64,000 nucleotides of DNA from Lachnospiraceae bacterium (GCA_910574865.1 CAJTDN010000012.1:1-64000); one strand, 5' to 3'. Shown: positions 26,492-35,817, counted from the stretch's first letter. Made by a program: numbers and translations. Notes: generated by a model not told the origin, from the sequence alone.

Positions 26492-28096
26492 ATGAAAAGA
26501 TTTAATTCGACAGGACTTTGTGTTCCGAGCAAGCATTATATGGTGAATCTTGACGGAAAACTGGCTCAAATCCGCAAATTTGTCGACGATGGTTGCTACT
26601 TCATGATAAACCGCGCCCGCCAATATGGGAAAACGACGACATTGGCGGCACTGGCCAAGGTACTGAAGGAAGATTACCTTGTCATCAGCCTGGATTTTCA
26701 AGCCCTTGGCAACGAGTCGTTTAAAGATGAAAATCGATTTTCGGTTGCATTTGCCAAGATTTTTTTGCAAAGAATGCAACAATGTCCTTTGGAATCAAGA
26801 GAACTGGAAAACATTTTATTCAGATTTACTGATATAATCGCCCAAAAAGATGTTGATTTTGATTTAAAGGAGTTGTTTGACCACTTGACGGCAATCTGCG
26901 CGGCTTCCCCGAAGCCGCTCGTGCTGATGATTGACGAAGTGGACAGCGCGACGAACAACCAGGTGTTCCTCGACTTTCTTGCCCAGCTACGGTACTATTA
27001 CATCAAACGCGAGGCCAACGATGAACCCGCGTTCCACTCCGTCATTTTGGCCGGGGTTTATGACATTAAGAATATGAAGCGAAAGATACGTCCTGATGAG
27101 GAACACAAAGTGAACAGCCCATGGAATATTGCAATTAACTTTGATATTGACATGAGTTTCCACAAGGATGAAATCGCCGGGATGCTTGCCGAATACGAAA
27201 AAGACCGCAACACTGGGATGAACGTCGATGAAATGGCCGGTCTGCTCTACGACTATACATCGGGCTATCCGTTCTTGGTGTCCCGGTTGTGCCAGCTGAT
27301 AGACGAGCTGGTTGCGGGAAGTGAAGGATTTCCCGATAAAAGTTCTGCATGGTGCAAAGACGGCTTCCTAAAAGCCGTCAGCATGTTATTGATAGAACCA
27401 AACACCTTGTTTGATTCTTTGTTCAATAAATTGGAGGATTATCCCGAGCTAGACAGAATGCTCAGGAGACTTTTGTTCGAGGGCAAAGAAATCTTCTACA
27501 CGTTGGGCAATCGCCCAATTGAGTTGGCCTTGATGTTCGGATTCGTAAAAAAATCCGACAATTTGATAGTGGTTTCAAATCGAATACTTGAAACGTTATT
27601 GTATAATTTGTATCTTGTCTCGCCGGAGGCGCAGCAAGAAATGATGCAAAATGAAGCGTTGAGAGATAAAAACCAGTTCATTCAAAACGGCCATCTGGAC
27701 ATGAAACGGGTTTTGGAACGGTTTGTCGTGCATTTCCACGATTTATACGGAGATAGGGACGAGAAATTCCTCGAAGAAGATGGTCGGAGGTACTTTCTTC
27801 TTTATTTAAGGCCTATCATCAACGGCACGGGAAACTATTACGTCGAGGCACAGACGCGGGACATGGAGCGTACGGACGTGGTTGTGGACTACAACGGGGA
27901 GCAGTTTGTGATCGAGTTGAAAATCTGGCGTGGGGAGGCCTATCATACACGTGGGGAGGTTCAACTTTCCGAATATTTGGATTATTACCAGCTCGACAAG
28001 GGCTATATGCTCAGCTTTTGTTTTAATAAGAAGAAACACGTTGGGGTGAAAGAGATTAGATTGGGAAAGAAGGTACTTGTCGAAGCGGTAGTTTGA
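26492..28096 (+). CDS. AAA-family ATPase with C-terminal nuclease-fold domain (distant relative)
   Basis: A 534-residue protein. The start MKRFNSTGLCVPSKHYMVNL follows AAAGGAG; a longer frame to 26438 is unsupported. The ATPase part shows RARQYGKTTTLAAL (P-loop) and PLVLMIDEVDSAT (Walker B). The C-terminus has RTDVVVDYNGEQFVIELKIW, a D..ExK motif like that of PD-(D/E)XK proteins. It is related in plan, but not closely in sequence, to the copies at 8874 and 57489. It sits between sites L and R. The role is unknown; it does not resemble known recombination directionality factors. Confidence 0.8.
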   Translation: MKRFNSTGLCVPSKHYMVNLDGKLAQIRKFVDDGCYFMINRARQYGKTTTLAALAKVLKEDYLVISLDFQALGNESFKDENRFSVAFAKIFLQRMQQCPLESRELENILFRFTDIIAQKDVDFDLKELFDHLTAICAASPKPLVLMIDEVDSATNNQVFLDFLAQLRYYYIKREANDEPAFHSVILAGVYDIKNMKRKIRPDEEHKVNSPWNIAINFDIDMSFHKDEIAGMLAEYEKDRNTGMNVDEMAGLLYDYTSGYPFLVSRLCQLIDELVAGSEGFPDKSSAWCKDGFLKAVSMLLIEPNTLFDSLFNKLEDYPELDRMLRRLLFEGKEIFYTLGNRPIELALMFGFVKKSDNLIVVSNRILETLLYNLYLVSPEAQQEMMQNEALRDKNQFIQNGHLDMKRVLERFVVHFHDLYGDRDEKFLEEDGRRYFLLYLRPIINGTGNYYVEAQTRDMERTDVVVDYNGEQFVIELKIWRGEAYHTRGEVQLSEYLDYYQLDKGYMLSFCFNKKKHVGVKEIRLGKKVLVEAVV

Positions 28097-28363
28097 TAAA
28101 TTGACGAGCTGTCGGGAAATGAATGTATGCCTACAATATGTGCTTTGACACATTGAGACTCACAACCATATATTGCGGGTCGGTAGCATTTTCCGACAAT
28201 TTTCGCCTTAAATCACCGACATAATTGTCAGATAATCCGCGTAAAATTCTATTAGAAGATGAAAAATATAGTGTTTTTCAGATATTAACGAGATTTGACC
28301 CTTAAAATTCCAATATTGGAAACAAAAGATTAAGAATTCAAATAACAATATGTAAAATTACTG

Positions 28364-28392
28364 TTGACTTATGTCAAATTATGCGATAATAT
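28364..28392 (+). promoter_or_regulatory. promoter of the right glycan operon
   Basis: TTGACT (28364-28369) and TAATAT (28387-28392) are 17 bases apart, a strong match to a housekeeping promoter. The transcript would begin near 28399, so site R (28402-28421) would form a hairpin at the extreme 5' end of the mRNA. It ends the 385-bp gap 28097-28481, in which I see no other gene, only AT-rich sequence with small dyads such as CCAATATTGG. Confidence 0.65.
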
Positions 28393-28401
28393 ATCTAAAG
28401 A

Positions 28402-28421
28402 CCTTATTCGCTCCAAATAAG
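28402..28421. repeat. dyad site R: candidate recombination site or leader hairpin
   Basis: CCTTATT, the centre CGCTCCA and AATAAG repeat, in inverse orientation, the core of site L (24735-24754) with 20 of 20 bases identical. The arms here are shorter and less symmetric than at L. Each site lies just downstream of the outward promoter of its operon. The sites enclose 3.6 kb with the recombinase, the small regulator and the ATPase. Confidence 0.6.
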
Positions 28422-28481
28422 CACCATTTTTGTGATATTTAAAGAAATACCGCTGGGATAAAGCGTGAAGGGTGATGAAAA

Positions 28482-29891
28482 ATGTACATTTACGCAAAAA
28501 ATAGTCTATGGAAGCATATGGATTTCTTTTTATTGGATATTATTGTGATGGTAACGTCCTATGCCGGGGCTTTTTTTGTGCGTCATAAGAGTTTTGACAC
28601 TTTTTCGGAACTTTATTACCAGATTGGGTTCAGTCTTTTCCTCACATATGTGTGTTGGGTGATTTTGGCGGCCCCGCACCGGGGAATCCTGCGGCGCAGA
28701 CGCTGGAAGGAGCTACAAAGCGTCCTTTTGATGAATGTGGCGTTTCTGGCGGTCGTGACAGGGTATTTGTTCTTCGCCAAGCACATTGAGGATTATTCAC
28801 GAGTCACGTTGTTCCTTTTTCTCATGATGGATGTCCTGCTTACGTGGGCCAGTCGGACGCTATTGAAGGTGTACCTGACAATACGTTACCGAACGGATAA
28901 GGGACGCAAGTGGCTGGTGTTAGCTTCCAAGGAGGAAGCGGAGAGTGTTCTAAAACAGTATTATTATAAACAACAAGGCGATATCGAAATCGTTGGTTTG
29001 GCTATCCTGAATCAGTCGGTGTCCGACGTGAGCCAGTATCCGGTGCCAGTGGTGACGACCGAGGAGCAGATGTGGGAATACTTACGAATCAGCACGGTGG
29101 ACGAGGTGTTAGTGGGTTCGTTCACTTCTTCGGAAGGAAACATGCGTGATATCTTACTCATGCTGGTGGAAACGGGATTGACGGTTCATTTGGACGTGGG
29201 AGACTTGCCATTGTACCTTCCGAACCAGACCGTGCACCACATCGGTGAGATGACAGTGATTACGGGAGCGATGAAGGTGATTGATCCGCTTCAAAGCTTT
29301 TTGAAACGGGCGTTAGATATTGTCGGGGCATTGGTCGGTTTGTTGATTACTGCGTTGGTCGGAATCATCGTCATTCCGGCAATCAAGCTGGATTCGCCGG
29401 GACCAGCGTTCTTCGGGCAAGAGCGCGTGGGGAAGAACGGAAGGAAGTTCAAGATGTACAAGTTTCGTTCTATGTACATTGATGCGGAGGAACGTAAGAA
29501 GGAACTGATGGCCGAGAACAAAATGGATGGTCTCATGTTCAAGATGGATGACGATCCGCGCATTACAAAAGTGGGGGCATTCATCCGTAAGACAAGCATC
29601 GACGAACTGCCGCAGTTTTTCAACGTGTTGATGGGTGACATGAGCCTTGTCGGGACACGTCCACCGACCGTGGACGAATATGAGCGGTATGAGCTGTTAC
29701 ATAAAAGAAGACTTTCTATCAAACCTGGCATCACGGGATTGTGGCAGGTAAGCGGTAGGAGTGCGATAACGGATTTTGAAGAAGTCGTGGCTCTGGATAC
29801 GAAATATATCATGGATTGGAATATCATGATGGATATCAAGATTTTGTTGGAAACGGTACAGGTGGTGCTGAAAAGAAAGGGTGCGATGTGA
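28482..29891 (+). CDS. initiating polyprenyl-phosphate sugar phosphotransferase
   Basis: A 469-residue WbaP/CpsE-like enzyme that starts glycan assembly by moving a sugar-1-phosphate onto undecaprenyl phosphate. Four N-terminal membrane helices (about 12-135) are followed by a Rossmann-like region (145-250). The catalytic domain (about 275-465) has FKRALDIVGALVGLL, PAFFGQERVGKNGRKFKMYK, the DELPQFFNVLMGDMSLVGTR block and PGITGLWQVSGRS. It is the first gene of the right operon, with a leader of about 80 bases. A GGG-TGATG stretch precedes the ATG. Confidence 0.92.
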   Translation: MYIYAKNSLWKHMDFFLLDIIVMVTSYAGAFFVRHKSFDTFSELYYQIGFSLFLTYVCWVILAAPHRGILRRRRWKELQSVLLMNVAFLAVVTGYLFFAKHIEDYSRVTLFLFLMMDVLLTWASRTLLKVYLTIRYRTDKGRKWLVLASKEEAESVLKQYYYKQQGDIEIVGLAILNQSVSDVSQYPVPVVTTEEQMWEYLRISTVDEVLVGSFTSSEGNMRDILLMLVETGLTVHLDVGDLPLYLPNQTVHHIGEMTVITGAMKVIDPLQSFLKRALDIVGALVGLLITALVGIIVIPAIKLDSPGPAFFGQERVGKNGRKFKMYKFRSMYIDAEERKKELMAENKMDGLMFKMDDDPRITKVGAFIRKTSIDELPQFFNVLMGDMSLVGTRPPTVDEYERYELLHKRRLSIKPGITGLWQVSGRSAITDFEEVVALDTKYIMDWNIMMDIKILLETVQVVLKRKGAM

Positions 29892-31258
29892 AGCATAGGA
29901 AGACTTTCGGAAAACAGAAAGAGAAATGTGGTTTGGATTTTAGATATATAGAGAAAAAAGCATGGCGGTGCTTTCAAAAAATTGAAAATGGAATAGAGAA
30001 GATAAAACGTATGGAAGCGGAAACAATGCTGTCCTTGGTGAATGAAGGAATTTTGGTGATGTATGTGTTGTTTCTTACAAAGAGGTTTTTGGATTCGACG
30101 ATGTTTCGCATCCATTGGCCAGAGCACTTTCAAGATGCAATTATAGTTGTTACTATTATGTTGTTGGTGTTGAAATTGTTATTGACCCGTAATTATGAGT
30201 TGGGTGAATTGATAGTAATAGGTGTATTTACTGGTGTGTTTTTGATGGCTCGCACGGTTAGTGGATATGGGATTCTTGGTGAAGTACTGCTTTTCATGCT
30301 GGCATTGTGGGGGATTCCATTTGACAAGATACTTAGAATACATTTTGTGATTGTTAGCTTTTTACTTGTTGTTACGATTGTTTGTTCACAAATCGGTATG
30401 GTGGATAATCTGGTGTACCATTTTGAGGGCAGAAGAGAAAGACAATCGTTCGGTGGATGCTACCCGACGGATTTTGCGGCATACTTTGTCTGGTTAAGCC
30501 TTGCATGGGTTTATATAAGAAAGGAAAAGTTGAAATTTGCGGAAATCGGGATGATATTATTGGCGGGAGTAGGAGTGTGGTATTTTTGCGATGCCAGATT
30601 GAGTATGGCGGTTTTGTTTTTGAGCGGGCTGGTGTTTTTTGGAATAAAGTTGCGACATGTATATTTGGAACATATGATGATAGAAAGTGGTGAGATAAAA
30701 CAGAGAATAGACGATAAGAAAGTGATGTCGAATTGGTTGTTGAATCTTTTGGTTTTTGCGATGCCTCTTTGTGCGATAGTTATGATAACGCTTTCTTATT
30801 GCTTCTCGTTCGAGCAACCAGTGTTGGCGAAACTGGATTCCTTGTTAAGCGGCAGGCTGTTGTTGGGGCAGATTGCTTTTGAAAGATTTGATGTAAAATT
30901 GTTTGGTCAATTTGTTCCGATGGTGGGATTTGGAAGAAATACCGTGACATATATTGCGGGTTCAAACTACTTTTTTCTGGATAGTTCGTTTATGACTATA
31001 TTGATGTGTTATGGGTGCGTGTTGTTTTTTTTCATTATTGCCGCATTTATGAATTCTGCGTTTCGTGCAAAAAAAAGAAATGATTATTATCTTGTGTTAA
31101 TCATTGCGTTGATTGCTCTTGACTGTATGGTTGAACATCACATGATGGAGATTTGGTATAATCCGTTTTTGTTACTATTATTATCTGATGTTTTAGAATT
31201 GCGGGAGCGCAAAGCGCGTAGCGATTCGTGGGTATCATGGGGGCTAAACGGGTTTTGA
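29888..31258 (+). CDS. polytopic membrane protein, Wzy-like polymerase candidate
   Basis: A 456-residue protein with 10-12 membrane helices and an O-antigen-ligase/polymerase look: a loop with GRRERQSFGGCYPTDFAAYF and CDARLSMAVLF, then LLSGRLLLGQIAF and GFGRNTV. GTG at 29888 overlaps the stop of the previous gene. ATG 30014 is an alternative that would drop a basic N-terminal stretch. It probably polymerises repeat units on the outer face. A second polymerase candidate occurs at 35818. The last residues run into a GACCCCAAC sequence like the IS1182 end, so the C-terminus may be altered. Confidence 0.65.
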   Translation: MKHRKTFGKQKEKCGLDFRYIEKKAWRCFQKIENGIEKIKRMEAETMLSLVNEGILVMYVLFLTKRFLDSTMFRIHWPEHFQDAIIVVTIMLLVLKLLLTRNYELGELIVIGVFTGVFLMARTVSGYGILGEVLLFMLALWGIPFDKILRIHFVIVSFLLVVTIVCSQIGMVDNLVYHFEGRRERQSFGGCYPTDFAAYFVWLSLAWVYIRKEKLKFAEIGMILLAGVGVWYFCDARLSMAVLFLSGLVFFGIKLRHVYLEHMMIESGEIKQRIDDKKVMSNWLLNLLVFAMPLCAIVMITLSYCFSFEQPVLAKLDSLLSGRLLLGQIAFERFDVKLFGQFVPMVGFGRNTVTYIAGSNYFFLDSSFMTILMCYGCVLFFFIIAAFMNSAFRAKKRNDYYLVLIIALIALDCMVEHHMMEIWYNPFLLLLLSDVLELRERKARSDSWVSWGLNGF

Positions 31259-31260
31259 CC

Positions 31261-31280
31261 CCAACATCATCTGATGTTGG
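31261..31280 (+). repeat. hairpin after the polymerase gene
   Basis: CCAACATCA and TGATGTTGG form a 9-bp stem with a 2-base loop directly after the stop codon. No T run follows, so it is probably not a full terminator. The preceding GACCCCAAC matches the IS1182-type end at 8465, which suggests a scar of a related short element. Confidence 0.4.
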
Positions 31281-31331
31281 TATGAGGGGAAGAGATGAAA
31301 AATATGCAGGGGCAGTTAATGAGGTGACACA

Positions 31332-31979
31332 TTGAAAAAAATGCGAATTATAAGTCGGCGAATGCTTTTGGTTATAGGTGTTTATATTGTTGCCTCGGCA
31401 GTGCTATTAGGAACTTGTAATCGTAGAGAACAAGAAAGAGCACTTTACACAATGCAGGTTACTTGGTTTGTGGCAACAGAAAATTTGGGAGATATGCCAA
31501 CTTACCGTCAGGGGTTCTATGCACCCGGAAGTTGTAGTGGGATTCAATTGTGCATGGCGACGGATGAAACTGAAGCGCAAAGAGATTTGGTGGTAGACAT
31601 TTATGAGGCTTCTTCTGGAGAATTGATGGGAGAACATATTGTTACACATGATAGGATTGGTGACAATCAATATGTGGATGTGATGTTTGAAGATTATATC
31701 CTTGAGAATGGAAAACAATATTATTTTGAGGCATATACGATAGGTGAGGGAGAAAATCCGATACGTTTTTGGATGGGGACGGCGGGAAGTGATTTTTGCT
31801 TGGATGTAGAATACATGGGGAATATTGCACCAGACTTGTCTATTGTATTTAACTTGATTTATGATTATACAGATAAATATTTTGTGATTTGGATTTTTGT
31901 ATCTGTTGGATTTTTATTTTTAGCCTTAAAAATGAATGAAATGAGAAATGAAGATGTTAGAGGGAAAATAAGTGATTAA
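31332..31979 (+). CDS. membrane-anchored protein of unknown function
   Basis: A 215-residue protein with a membrane helix at each end (about 9-28 and 183-203) and an extracytoplasmic middle that is probably beta-rich (QVTWFVATENLGDMPTYRQG, DIYEASSGELMGEHIV). I do not recognise a family. The layout (two terminal helices, soluble outside loop) is like a small Wzz-type or accessory glycan protein. The TTG start at 31332 follows GAGGTGA; ATG 31341 is the alternative. It lies between the polymerase and Wzz-like genes. Confidence 0.7.
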   Translation: MKKMRIISRRMLLVIGVYIVASAVLLGTCNRREQERALYTMQVTWFVATENLGDMPTYRQGFYAPGSCSGIQLCMATDETEAQRDLVVDIYEASSGELMGEHIVTHDRIGDNQYVDVMFEDYILENGKQYYFEAYTIGEGENPIRFWMGTAGSDFCLDVEYMGNIAPDLSIVFNLIYDYTDKYFVIWIFVSVGFLFLALKMNEMRNEDVRGKISD

Positions 31980-32048
31980 TACAGATGTTATTAGGAATAT
32001 TGAACTGATGTTTAGAAGAAAATATTACATGGAAGGAGAGTTTATATA

Positions 32049-33560
32049 ATGGGAGAGATAGAAATTGATTTGCGAGATCTTTTTTTGCGAATTTGTATAC
32101 ATTGGAGAAAATTTTTGGTGTTCATGCTGGTAGGTGCTGTATTGTTAGGAGGATTTGCAGGTATACGTTCTTATTTGGACGTGTCTGTCATGAAGGAGAA
32201 AATTCAAATGCCTTCAGATGAATATGAACAACTACTGATAGAAAAACTGGCAAAGGTAAATTCTGAATTAGAAGAGAGAGAAATTGCGGAAGTGAGTTCT
32301 GCTTTTCAGATATACCAGGATGCTTTGTATAGTTATGATGCTGTCTTGGAATATCAGGAAAATTCAATAAAAATGCATTTGAATCCGAATGCCGTACCAA
32401 CATTGAATGTAACTTATTATGTGGATAATCACTATGAAATGAGTTATCCGATTATCGATAAAACAAATAATATCAATGCCATTTGCAATGCCCTTTCTAA
32501 TACTATAAGAAACGAGGAAACGTGTAAGAAAATTTCCAAAAGACTTGAGTGGGATAAGGATAATCGGTATGTTTCAGAATTGATTTCGTCACGGAGCGCG
32601 GATGGAATATTTTATGTTACAATTCTTGCGCCGAAACAAGAAGATTGTGAGGGTATGCGTGATATTATTGCAGAAATGATAGAGAAACAATCAGAAGAGC
32701 TGAAGGAGACGTTTGGTGATTTTGATATTGTTTTGTTAGAAGAGAGTTTTGATGTACGTGTAAACAATGATTTGCAGACAATACAAACAAACCAGATATA
32801 TTATATGGATAATGCGAAAAGTACTTATAGAAATGCGGGTTCTTCTTTGGATTCAATGCAGAAGGAAAGTTTTGATTTACTTGTAGAGCTTTTTGAGATT
32901 AAGGATAACTATTATGTGGAACAAAAGGATGATATGGATGTATTAATGGAGATGCCAGTACGTAATTATTTTCAGTTGAAATATATTATTGTAGGAGCTC
33001 TCTTAGGAATTGTTTTATTTGGGGTATGGGTGCTTATTAAATATTTGTTATCTACAAAGTTGCGTGTGGCAGACGATATGGAAAATGTATATGGTGTTGA
33101 TGTTCTTGCCGTGGCTGATGTGAAAGGAAGTACAATAGGATTTGGGAAAAGCGGAAAAAAGAAGTGGTTTAGATTTGTGGATGAGTTGCTTCTCTGGATG
33201 TTAGGATATACTCAGGTACTTGATGAGAAGGGTGCAGGCAATCTTGCAAGTGCAGAGATTGTTGCAACAGCAAAAAAGATGGGAATGAAGAAGGTGTACA
33301 TCGTAAGCACTGCTTGCACTGAGTGCTGTAAAGGCATTCAAAAATCTATACATAAATTGCTTGAAAAAGATTTGGAGATTATTTTTAATGAGGAGCGTGT
33401 TTTGGAAAGTCCTAAAGAACTAGAACGTATGGTGGAATATGATGGTCTTGTACTTGTAGAGGAATGCAATGAGACTACATATAAAGATGTGAAACAAGTG
33501 GTGGCATGTTGTAGGAGAAATAATGTACCTATTATTGGTGGAATTGTGATAGAAAGATAG
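32049..33560 (+). CDS. Wzz-like chain-length protein with degenerate kinase-like tail
   Basis: A 503-residue polysaccharide co-polymerase. The N-terminal helix (about 20-42) and second helix (about 312-335) bracket an outside coiled-coil region (45-300). The C-terminal part (about 345-503) keeps the fold order of a BY-kinase (ASAEIVATAKKMGMKKVYIV, DGLVLVEECNETTYKDVKQVV). The Walker A loop is replaced by STACTECCKG and there is no tyrosine-rich tail, so kinase activity is not expected. It should control chain length of the right-operon glycan. The start follows GGAAGGAGAG. Confidence 0.85.
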   Translation: MGEIEIDLRDLFLRICIHWRKFLVFMLVGAVLLGGFAGIRSYLDVSVMKEKIQMPSDEYEQLLIEKLAKVNSELEEREIAEVSSAFQIYQDALYSYDAVLEYQENSIKMHLNPNAVPTLNVTYYVDNHYEMSYPIIDKTNNINAICNALSNTIRNEETCKKISKRLEWDKDNRYVSELISSRSADGIFYVTILAPKQEDCEGMRDIIAEMIEKQSEELKETFGDFDIVLLEESFDVRVNNDLQTIQTNQIYYMDNAKSTYRNAGSSLDSMQKESFDLLVELFEIKDNYYVEQKDDMDVLMEMPVRNYFQLKYIIVGALLGIVLFGVWVLIKYLLSTKLRVADDMENVYGVDVLAVADVKGSTIGFGKSGKKKWFRFVDELLLWMLGYTQVLDEKGAGNLASAEIVATAKKMGMKKVYIVSTACTECCKGIQKSIHKLLEKDLEIIFNEERVLESPKELERMVEYDGLVLVEECNETTYKDVKQVVACCRRNNVPIIGGIVIER

Positions 33561-33618
33561 ATGTGATGTGAAGTAAAGGATCAGTCATGTTTAGGAAGAT
33601 AAAACAGAGAGGTGTACT

Positions 33619-34869
33619 ATGTTGCAAGAAGGGACACAACATGTTTTTCTAGTGGGCGCAAAGTCGCTGGGAGCTTATGGTGGTTATGAAACTTTCGTTA
33701 ATAAATTAACCGAGTACCATCAAGATAATCGTCAAATTAAGTATCATGTAGCTTGTAAAGCAAATAGTGATGGTTGTATGGATGAGAAAAGCTTATCGGA
33801 TGTTGTGGATAAGGTGATTGTCAATGATAAGGTTATAGAATTTACTTATCATAATGCTCGTTGCTTTAAGATTGATATTCCGGAGAAACTTGGTTCGGCA
33901 CAAGCAATTTATTATGATGTAAAGGCGTTAAAGGAATGTTGTGCTTATATTGAAGAAAATAAGATTGAGCATGCCATAATATATATTATGGCATGCCGTA
34001 TTGGACCATTCATGAGACATTTTTATAGTAAAATTCATATGTTGGGGGGGAGAGTTTATCTTAATCCAGATGGACACGAGTGGATGCGAAGTAAGTGGAG
34101 TGCTTTAGTCCGAAAGTATTGGAAAATATCTGAAAGAATGATGGTTAAATGGTCGGATGTTCAAATTTGTGATTCGATAAATATTGAAAAATATATACAT
34201 AAGTGTTATGACGGCAAAGGAATTGGTGGGAGAAATCCGATGACTACCTTTATTGCATATGGTGCTGAAGTCAGAAAGAGCAATTTGTCGGATGATGATA
34301 AAGTTGTTTTGGAATGGTACAAGAAAAAAGGAATTAGACCTCATGAATATTATCTTGTGGTCGGGAGATTTGTACCAGAAAATAATTATGAGATTATGAT
34401 TAGAGAATACATGAGAAGTAAAAGTAAAAAGGATTTTGTGATTATTACAAATGTAAATGATAGATTTTTTGCTGAATTAGAACAAAAATTGCATTTTAGA
34501 AATGATAAAAGGATTAAGTTTGTTGGAACTGTGTATGAACAAGAATTATTGATGAAGATTCGAGAAAATGCTTATGGATATCTTCATGGACACGAAGTGG
34601 GAGGGACGAATCCTAGTTTGATTGAAGCTCTTAGTTCCACAAAGCTGAATCTTCTTTTGAACGTTGGCTTTAATCGGGAAGTCGCTTTGGATGCGGCTCT
34701 TTATTGGAACAAGGACGTTGGAAGTTTAGCAAAATTACTTGATATGGCTGATGAAATGGAGGCTAATGATAGGGAAAGTCTTGGCAGAAAAGCTAGGGAG
34801 AGAGTTGGGACGGCATATAGCTGGCCATTTATTTGCGACAAATATGCAGCAGCATGGTTGAATTATTAA
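33619..34869 (+). CDS. rhamnosyltransferase-like GT4 enzyme (DUF1972 type)
   Basis: A 416-residue GT-B glycosyltransferase. The N-terminus VFLVGAKSLGAYGGYETFVN is typical of the DUF1972 group, whose known members add rhamnose. The C-terminal donor domain shows YYLVVGRFVPENNYEIMIRE and GHEVGGTNPSLIEA (the E-x7-E-like motif). It would act in the cytoplasm on the lipid-linked sugar, probably second after the initiating enzyme, using dTDP-rhamnose made by the genes at 60416-64000. The start follows AGAGAGGTG. Confidence 0.85.
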   Translation: MLQEGTQHVFLVGAKSLGAYGGYETFVNKLTEYHQDNRQIKYHVACKANSDGCMDEKSLSDVVDKVIVNDKVIEFTYHNARCFKIDIPEKLGSAQAIYYDVKALKECCAYIEENKIEHAIIYIMACRIGPFMRHFYSKIHMLGGRVYLNPDGHEWMRSKWSALVRKYWKISERMMVKWSDVQICDSINIEKYIHKCYDGKGIGGRNPMTTFIAYGAEVRKSNLSDDDKVVLEWYKKKGIRPHEYYLVVGRFVPENNYEIMIREYMRSKSKKDFVIITNVNDRFFAELEQKLHFRNDKRIKFVGTVYEQELLMKIRENAYGYLHGHEVGGTNPSLIEALSSTKLNLLLNVGFNREVALDAALYWNKDVGSLAKLLDMADEMEANDRESLGRKARERVGTAYSWPFICDKYAAAWLNY

Positions 34870-34950
34870 AGATATAGTAGAGTGGATAGGGTTTACGATA
34901 AATATGTTGGAGTGGGAACATAGGGGAGATAAATTTTACAGAGAGGAATT

Positions 34951-35799
34951 GTGTGTATGTTTTTTTATGCGGTAGTAGTTTTGTATAATAAAAAAATTAT
35001 GGATTCTTTATCTGTTAAAGGTCTTTTGGGGTTAAAGGGAATGGATGTTTGTCCTATTATTATTGATAATAGTGATAATGATTATATTGAGTTTAATGAA
35101 GAATGGGCGAAAGGTAAGGAAATTCAATATTACTCTATGGGAAGCAACATAGGACTGTCGAGAGCATATAATTTTGCTCTTAATCTAATTAGAGATGAGG
35201 ATGGTAATGATATAGTTATTTGGCTTGATGATGATACACCGATAAATGATATGTATTTTGTGGCTTTGAAAGAAAAAGCAGAAGATGATACAATCGATGT
35301 TTTTGCACCAATAATATATGGACAGGATGGAGTCATTTATTCTCCTAATAAAAAAGGGTTATTCAAAGGAAAATACATAAAATCAAAGACGGAAAACATA
35401 CCATTTAATCGATTTAATGCTATAAATAGTTGTCTAGCAGTAAGAGTACGAGTGTATGCTTCATATTCGTATGATGAAAACTTGTTTTTGGATTGCGTAG
35501 ATACTAAATTGTTTGATGATTTTCGAAAAATGAATTTAAATTTTAGTATACTTATGGTTGAGATTTATCAGAATTTTTTTCAGAGAGGTCAGGATAGAGA
35601 TTCAAAAAAATATTGGGATAGATTTCAAATTAGAATAAGAGATACAGTTACCTACGGTTCGACATCACTGAAAGGAAAGTTGATTAGTCTGATAAGAATA
35701 TATGGTTGGGCGGTGGTGTATGGGATTAAACTTAGGTCTGTTATATTTGCGGTTAAATGTATTTCACTTGGAACAAAATTGAGTATAAAAAATATGTAG
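34951..35799 (+). CDS. GT2 glycosyltransferase, rhamnosyltransferase-like
   Basis: A 282-residue GT-A fold enzyme. VVVLYNKKI replaces the usual start motif; IIDNSDND, SMGSNIGLSRAYNFAL and the acid motif IVIWLDDDTPI (Asp-Asp-Asp) follow. The N(I/L)GLS form is frequent in rhamnosyl and galactofuranosyl GT2 enzymes. The GTG start at 34951 follows AGAGAGGAATT. It is one of five GT2 genes in the AT-rich right operon. Donor and acceptor cannot be read. Confidence 0.8.
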   Translation: MCMFFYAVVVLYNKKIMDSLSVKGLLGLKGMDVCPIIIDNSDNDYIEFNEEWAKGKEIQYYSMGSNIGLSRAYNFALNLIRDEDGNDIVIWLDDDTPINDMYFVALKEKAEDDTIDVFAPIIYGQDGVIYSPNKKGLFKGKYIKSKTENIPFNRFNAINSCLAVRVRVYASYSYDENLFLDCVDTKLFDDFRKMNLNFSILMVEIYQNFFQRGQDRDSKKYWDRFQIRIRDTVTYGSTSLKGKLISLIRIYGWAVVYGIKLRSVIFAVKCISLGTKLSIKNM

Positions 35800-35817
35800 A
35801 TTGTGAGGCGGTTTGGT

